Positions 59,471-64,000 of a DNA stretch of 64,000 nt are shown here, piece by piece. Under the pieces are notes generated by a model that worked only from the letters and a program-made list of their open reading frames with translations, was not told the DNA's origin and did no database searches. The DNA lies in contig NC_090132.1 in the NCBI RefSeq assembly GCF_040581485.1, positions 5,777,001 through 5,841,000 of the forward strand, in the 5' to 3' direction. The number at the start of each line of letters is the position of its first letter. Within the stretch, counting starts at the first letter, position 1. The position numbers and the translations under genes are program-made. This DNA comes from Linepithema humile (Eukaryota > Arthropoda > Insecta > Hymenoptera > Formicidae).

Positions 59471-62400
59471 AGAGCTCGGCGCTTGTAGAAAGCGAAGCGC
59501 AGAGACGGACGAAAAGGTAGGGTGGGGAAACTTCGTCTCTCGGCTCTATTTGCATAAAATCGTCGTACCCGACGCCTCCGAAGATAATGAAATGAAACTA
59601 AACAAATAATGTAGATGCTAAACATTAATTACATTCGCCCCAGAAAGCGAGCAAGGGCGGAGTGCCGGCTAGGGGGTTTCCGTGAAATTAAGAGACGTCG
59701 AGAGGATAGTACGGACAACGGGCGGACGGAAGGGGCGAATTGCCGCGCCATCGGGGTTGCGAATTAAGAGATCGCTTAAGAAGTTTAAATGGGAAACACC
59801 ATGGGAGGAAAAGGGTGGAGAGCGGAGTATTCCTTTCCACGCGTCGAGATCGCCATCGAAATCGAGGAATACTAATTTACCTTGAGACGTTTATTTGGGA
59901 AGCGATCGAGTTTTTAAGCATTATAAGCCTCGATCGGACGCGGCTGCAAATTAACATAATGTGTCGAGTTCGGCAAGACTTTCCAAAACATAGTTTAACA
60001 TTATTTGTAAAATGATTTGCGTGGAAATTCTTGATTCCTCGTACTCGTTACGTCGTGCTTGCGTTGATGTTTTTAATTTGCATTTTTCCTTGATAATACA
60101 ATTAGATAAATCCAGAGGTAATATAATCTTTTATTCGATATTTTCATAAATAATATTGTATAATTAAAGCACAATAATGCCCTTCTTTTTCCGAATAACA
60201 GGAAAATTATTGCAAAATTATTATAAGGATTCACAAACGAAAAGTGCAGAGAACTAAAAATACACTGCATCCAATTACTTGAAAAGGAAATAAAGATTCC
60301 TTCACCTATTCCTTTTCTTTGCAAGCGATCATCCGATTATCTTTGCTCGATTCCGCGACGCCTAGCTAATTACTTGCTTCAAACGAGAAGAGGCAAGAAT
60401 TCAATTATCTCGCCGCGTAGAATCCGCATGGAAAGTTTGACGGGGACCCATCTCAGGTAAAGTCGCCACAAAAATATGCACAAGTCAGTCCGTCGCGTTC
60501 TCTTCCTCTCGCGCGTCCTGCGTATATTTTTATATGCGGACGATAAAGTGTGCACGGACACGCACGAATGCAAACGCGCACACTGTCGCGTCGCGGACGA
60601 GTTATGCGACGTGCGGATCCGCACGTACGTACGTATATGATAGCCACTGACCGTTGCATTTCGTTGGGTATGCATTTACGAGCATGTTGGACCTCTTTCG
60701 CGGAGACATTGATGGACAAGCGCAGCTTATATGGCCGCCGCAAGGGAGTCCGTCGTGGCCGTTTACATATTTATGTTATGACTCCGCTTCACTCGACTTA
60801 ATTGACGGAATTGCCATAAATTTACGAATATCGCGTGGATGCGACGACGGTGGACAGAGGTACGCACATATATATTTATACGCACTCTTTACGTATACGG
60901 ACACCGCTGTACGATTCTCGCATGAATTTCGATGAGTGCTGGTTCGATTAGGGTAGTCATGGAATGCCGTTTGCTATCCGACGATCTCGCGACTCGTGAC
61001 TCTTTGCGAAACTACGAGATCCACGACATCGTTTATACGTCGTCTATTAGGCTTCATATGTATATTTTTGCATTTGCTAGCATGACGTTAAGACATTGCG
61101 CCGTTTAAACGTTTAGAAGTAACTGTTTTCTTTTGGTTTGCGATGTCTCGCGACCTAAGCCAACCATAATAGATTCTTGCGCAATTGTTTCATCGTAAAG
61201 TAGCATCAGAGACGATCAGTGATCATTGAGTAGTAGTTGGAAATCATCGCATATGATGTGATATTAATGGAGTCTCCCGTAACAGAAGGTCACATTCATG
61301 ATGATCGTTGCATCGTCACCGATCGAAATCACGTCGCGTATTTTCAGTTGAAAGTTACAACACATTATTTTCAATCAAAAAAAGATTTTTTATCATTTCA
61401 TTTGGCTTTATTTTTATAAATTTATATCAAATATTTAGATTTATGAAGATAAAGTGAAACATAATGTATAAATATATTACATTACATGGAAAAGAATAAT
61501 CACAAAAATTACATAACAAATTGCACGAAGCTAATAATGTTTTTGAAACGAGGTACTTTTTCCAATGGCGACGAGACATTTTTTTTAAGGAAATTTTAAC
61601 ATTTTTTAAATTTAAAACTTAGATTCGGCAGGATAGGCAAACCTTAGCTTGCCGAAGATGCGAGCGCGACGTTTCTCGAATGATGTAGCTGCGCATAAAG
61701 TGGACAAACTGGGACCATTTATCTGCTTTCCTCGGAGCTTGCTCTCTACGTCGGTGAGGGGGAATCGGAGAGGGAGGCGCGGCAAAATGGGCACTGGTTT
61801 ATTTCAGGGATAATCCAAACAAATGTACTCGGTGGCTCGCGAGTAAATAACATGCAGATGCCGTAATACTGGTTGACCGATGGCTTTACTCGTCTCCGGC
61901 TCACGAACGTGCCCCGCAAAGTTTGTGCGAAAGAAAACTTTTGACATACGTATATGATCTCGCGAAAAAGGAAACTTCCGAGATGAACGCGGCAATCTGC
62001 GTGAAATAGCTATATTAGGCTGAACGTCCTGAGTTTTGTGTAGAATTTCAAATCTGATTTACATCTTGTATTACACGTGAATGGCATGAAAAATATTTTT
62101 AAAAACTTTTCAGGAAAGTAATTAACATAATAAATTTTTACGTAAAAAAACTTTCTACATTTTTTAAATATCTTTCGAATATTTTCTGATTTTTCAGAAT
62201 ATCGACGATTACATCGAGAGCGGCGAAAGACGCTCAATAGAGTTCCTAGTACCTATGTCCGAATCTAACGGGGGTAGAACGGATAACCTGGTTTCGAAAG
62301 GGGCAGCAGATGGGGTGTTGGTCAGTGGCTATCTCAGACTTCCCTCATCTTGTGCCCGTCTGGCTGCCTCGTGGCTGCCCCGCCGCCCCTTACGTCGAAC

Positions 62401-63854
62401 CACCCTGCTTTATCCGCCCGCTGACCATCCGCCCCCATAGTTTCCTGGGAGATCGATTGTTATGCATAGCCTGTATTTGCCCGGCCAGCTCTGTAACCGG
62501 CCCTGGAGTCTGGAACTCGACTGCAAGAAGCGACCGATCGACCAACGTCCAGAAGACCCCGGCCCGAGTACTCGGCCTCGGATACGAAGAAAGCAATTTC
62601 AGACGGACGGGCAAATTAGACGACCGTGGTTTTAAGGCTTCCGTGGATACGCCCAAGTAAATCGATACCTCGATGGATGGAATAGTTCTGTCTGTACCAG
62701 TGTCTACTTACATTCAATCAATTGGACGCCGTCGTATCGACGACAATCGGCCTCTTTACAGCTTCCTTGTTTCTACATCATATATTTGAATATAATTCAA
62801 GTATATATTTGAAAAGCAAAACTAGATCAATTTTATAAGATATTTTGCGTCGGAGTAATTTGTTATATTAAACGCATTATCTTTACGGCGCGATTCATTA
62901 ACGATTTCGTTGAAATTATGTGCAGCGGATTGTACAGCGTGTGTTGCAAAGCGTACTCGACGATCTGTTAATAAATCGACTGTGAGGCCTTCTTCGAGCT
63001 TTGAGAGCGGAAACAGTTGATCGTAGTGAAGAGACCAGTGTCTCCTCTCCGAAATGTTTATTCTTGTGCGGACCACCTTCCGGTCACCATCTCTAAACAA
63101 ACAACGAAATGCAAATCGAGATTATTCCCAGCTGTATTTGCCGTTAACCTGAATTATTCGAGTCTTAATGATGGCTTAGGCAACGGCCCACTGATCTGAG
63201 GGATTAAACCGTGAATATTGCAAGGACTAATGAACACCCGGGAATTAGGTCCTTGCCTAGGACCTTCGGAAGAAAGGGTTTCATCTATCACATATATACC
63301 TACATTCTATGATCTTTGGAAGCTTTTAAAAAAAAACTGTATTTTTAGAAGATTGGATCAATTCGATTAACTATTATAGAGACTCTTTTTTTTTAATAGA
63401 ATAGTCAGGAATGAACTATAAAATTATACTTGTAAAACTTGCATTTAGAGTTTGAAATTAATATTAATTTCACAATGATAAATGATAAGATGAAAACAAC
63501 ATTATATTCCAGTTCACATGACATAAACATGTATATTACAATTCACATCAAGTCAGGAAAACCGCGGCACGAGGCACTGAGATACATAAGCAATGGACGC
63601 GCAAAGCGGTTAACCGAAGAAAGCTGAAACGGCGCGCGAATAAACCGACGAAACAATAAAGCTGAATGGAGAAGTAACTGCTAACAGTAAACGGGTAATG
63701 ACGTTTGAATCGACGAGCCGAGAATACTCGGGGGAGCGACGGTGTCGACGTCGTGTCGTTGAAAGCTCTCGCGCGAAGTTCTTTTTTCCAAACCCCAAAC
63801 TCCGTCCGAAGTCGTCGATGGAACGTTTAACCTTCCCTTTCTTGCCGTTGCTAC

Positions 63855-63878
63855 GTGTGTGTGTGTGTGTGTGTGTGC
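63855..63878. repeat. GT microsatellite
   Basis: About 11-12 GT units near the right edge, followed by CATATATGCG. Confidence 0.93.
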
Positions 63879-64000
63879 ATATATGCGTACACGCTACATG
63901 TATTTCTCTCTACTGTCTCTTTCTTTCCGTACGATATACGACGGGTGTACGCGCGGAGAATCGCGTACCCTCGAGCGTTTACGCGTTCATAAAGCTCGAA

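Larger units (their letters stand above)
52501..64000. other. Upstream flank of pdm3, part 3: noncoding DNA with simple repeats and octamer sites
   Basis: No coding exon is supported. Open frames of 90-130 codons (for example 55037-55360, 56623-57015 and 62310-62660) lack domain content or a consistent exon structure. Octamers are at 52796, 56713, 59548, 60076 and 63109. A 7-bp-stem hairpin (AGGTCCT/AGGACCT) is at 63247-63265. The right edge ends in ordinary mixed-composition DNA. Confidence 0.45.

Noticed and set aside
62310..62660. 116-codon plus-strand frame and an overlapping 88-codon minus-strand frame
   Set aside because: Both are open in a GC-rich patch, neither starts at a convincing ATG, and no family motif was seen.
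1..64000. CRISPR arrays, bacterial operons, phage genes or a novel defence-type system
   Set aside because: No regularly spaced repeats or operon-like gene packing; the window is insect nuclear DNA with spliced genes.

Overview
The window is nuclear DNA of an insect, probably a hymenopteran (an ant or relative). It has spliced genes with long introns, many short microsatellites (mainly CT/GA), AT-rich gene-poor stretches, and CpG-containing GC-richer stretches. The order-level guess is inference. No bacterial, phage or CRISPR-type feature was seen, and almost all long open frames are chance or repeat-derived.

The best-supported gene lies on the minus strand between about 29.2 kb and 17.39 kb. 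It is a class VI POU-homeodomain transcription factor, the insect pdm3 / vertebrate POU6F1-POU6F2 family. Ten coding exons (29197-29017, 28925-28767, 28609-28418, 26596-26435, 25932-25679, 25080-24864, 22843-22663, 21045-20962, 17754-17618, 17512-17388) join in consistent phase at every junction. They total 1692 coding bases and end in a stop codon. The Gln/Ala/Leu/Thr-rich N-terminal half is followed by a split POU-specific domain, a short linker and a split homeodomain at the extreme C-terminus. The true N-terminus is not certain: a candidate first coding exon at 29621-29560 joins in frame only if an acceptor 5 bases inside the next exon is used.

At the left end, two further minus-strand exons (5664-5406 with a plausible start codon, then 3183-2920) belong to a different gene that runs off the left edge. 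The protein is basic, Ser/Arg-rich and has a seven-His run. Its family is not established; an RGK-type small GTPase N-terminal region is a weak guess.

Region by region: 1-2.9 kb is intron of the left gene; 2.9-5.7 kb holds its two first coding exons; 5.7-17.4 kb is AT-rich intergenic DNA, including any pdm3 3'UTR; 17.4-29.2 kb is pdm3; 29.2-64 kb is a roughly 35-kb flank upstream of pdm3 with no convincing coding gene. That flank contains patches dense in TAAT-core sites, octamer (POU) sites, CT/GA tracts, GGC-type triplet repeats and one striking near-perfect hairpin at 44.8 kb. It is best read as a possible regulatory domain of a developmental transcription factor, or as 5' noncoding exons and introns of pdm3. 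That reading is inference until conservation or transcript data are examined.
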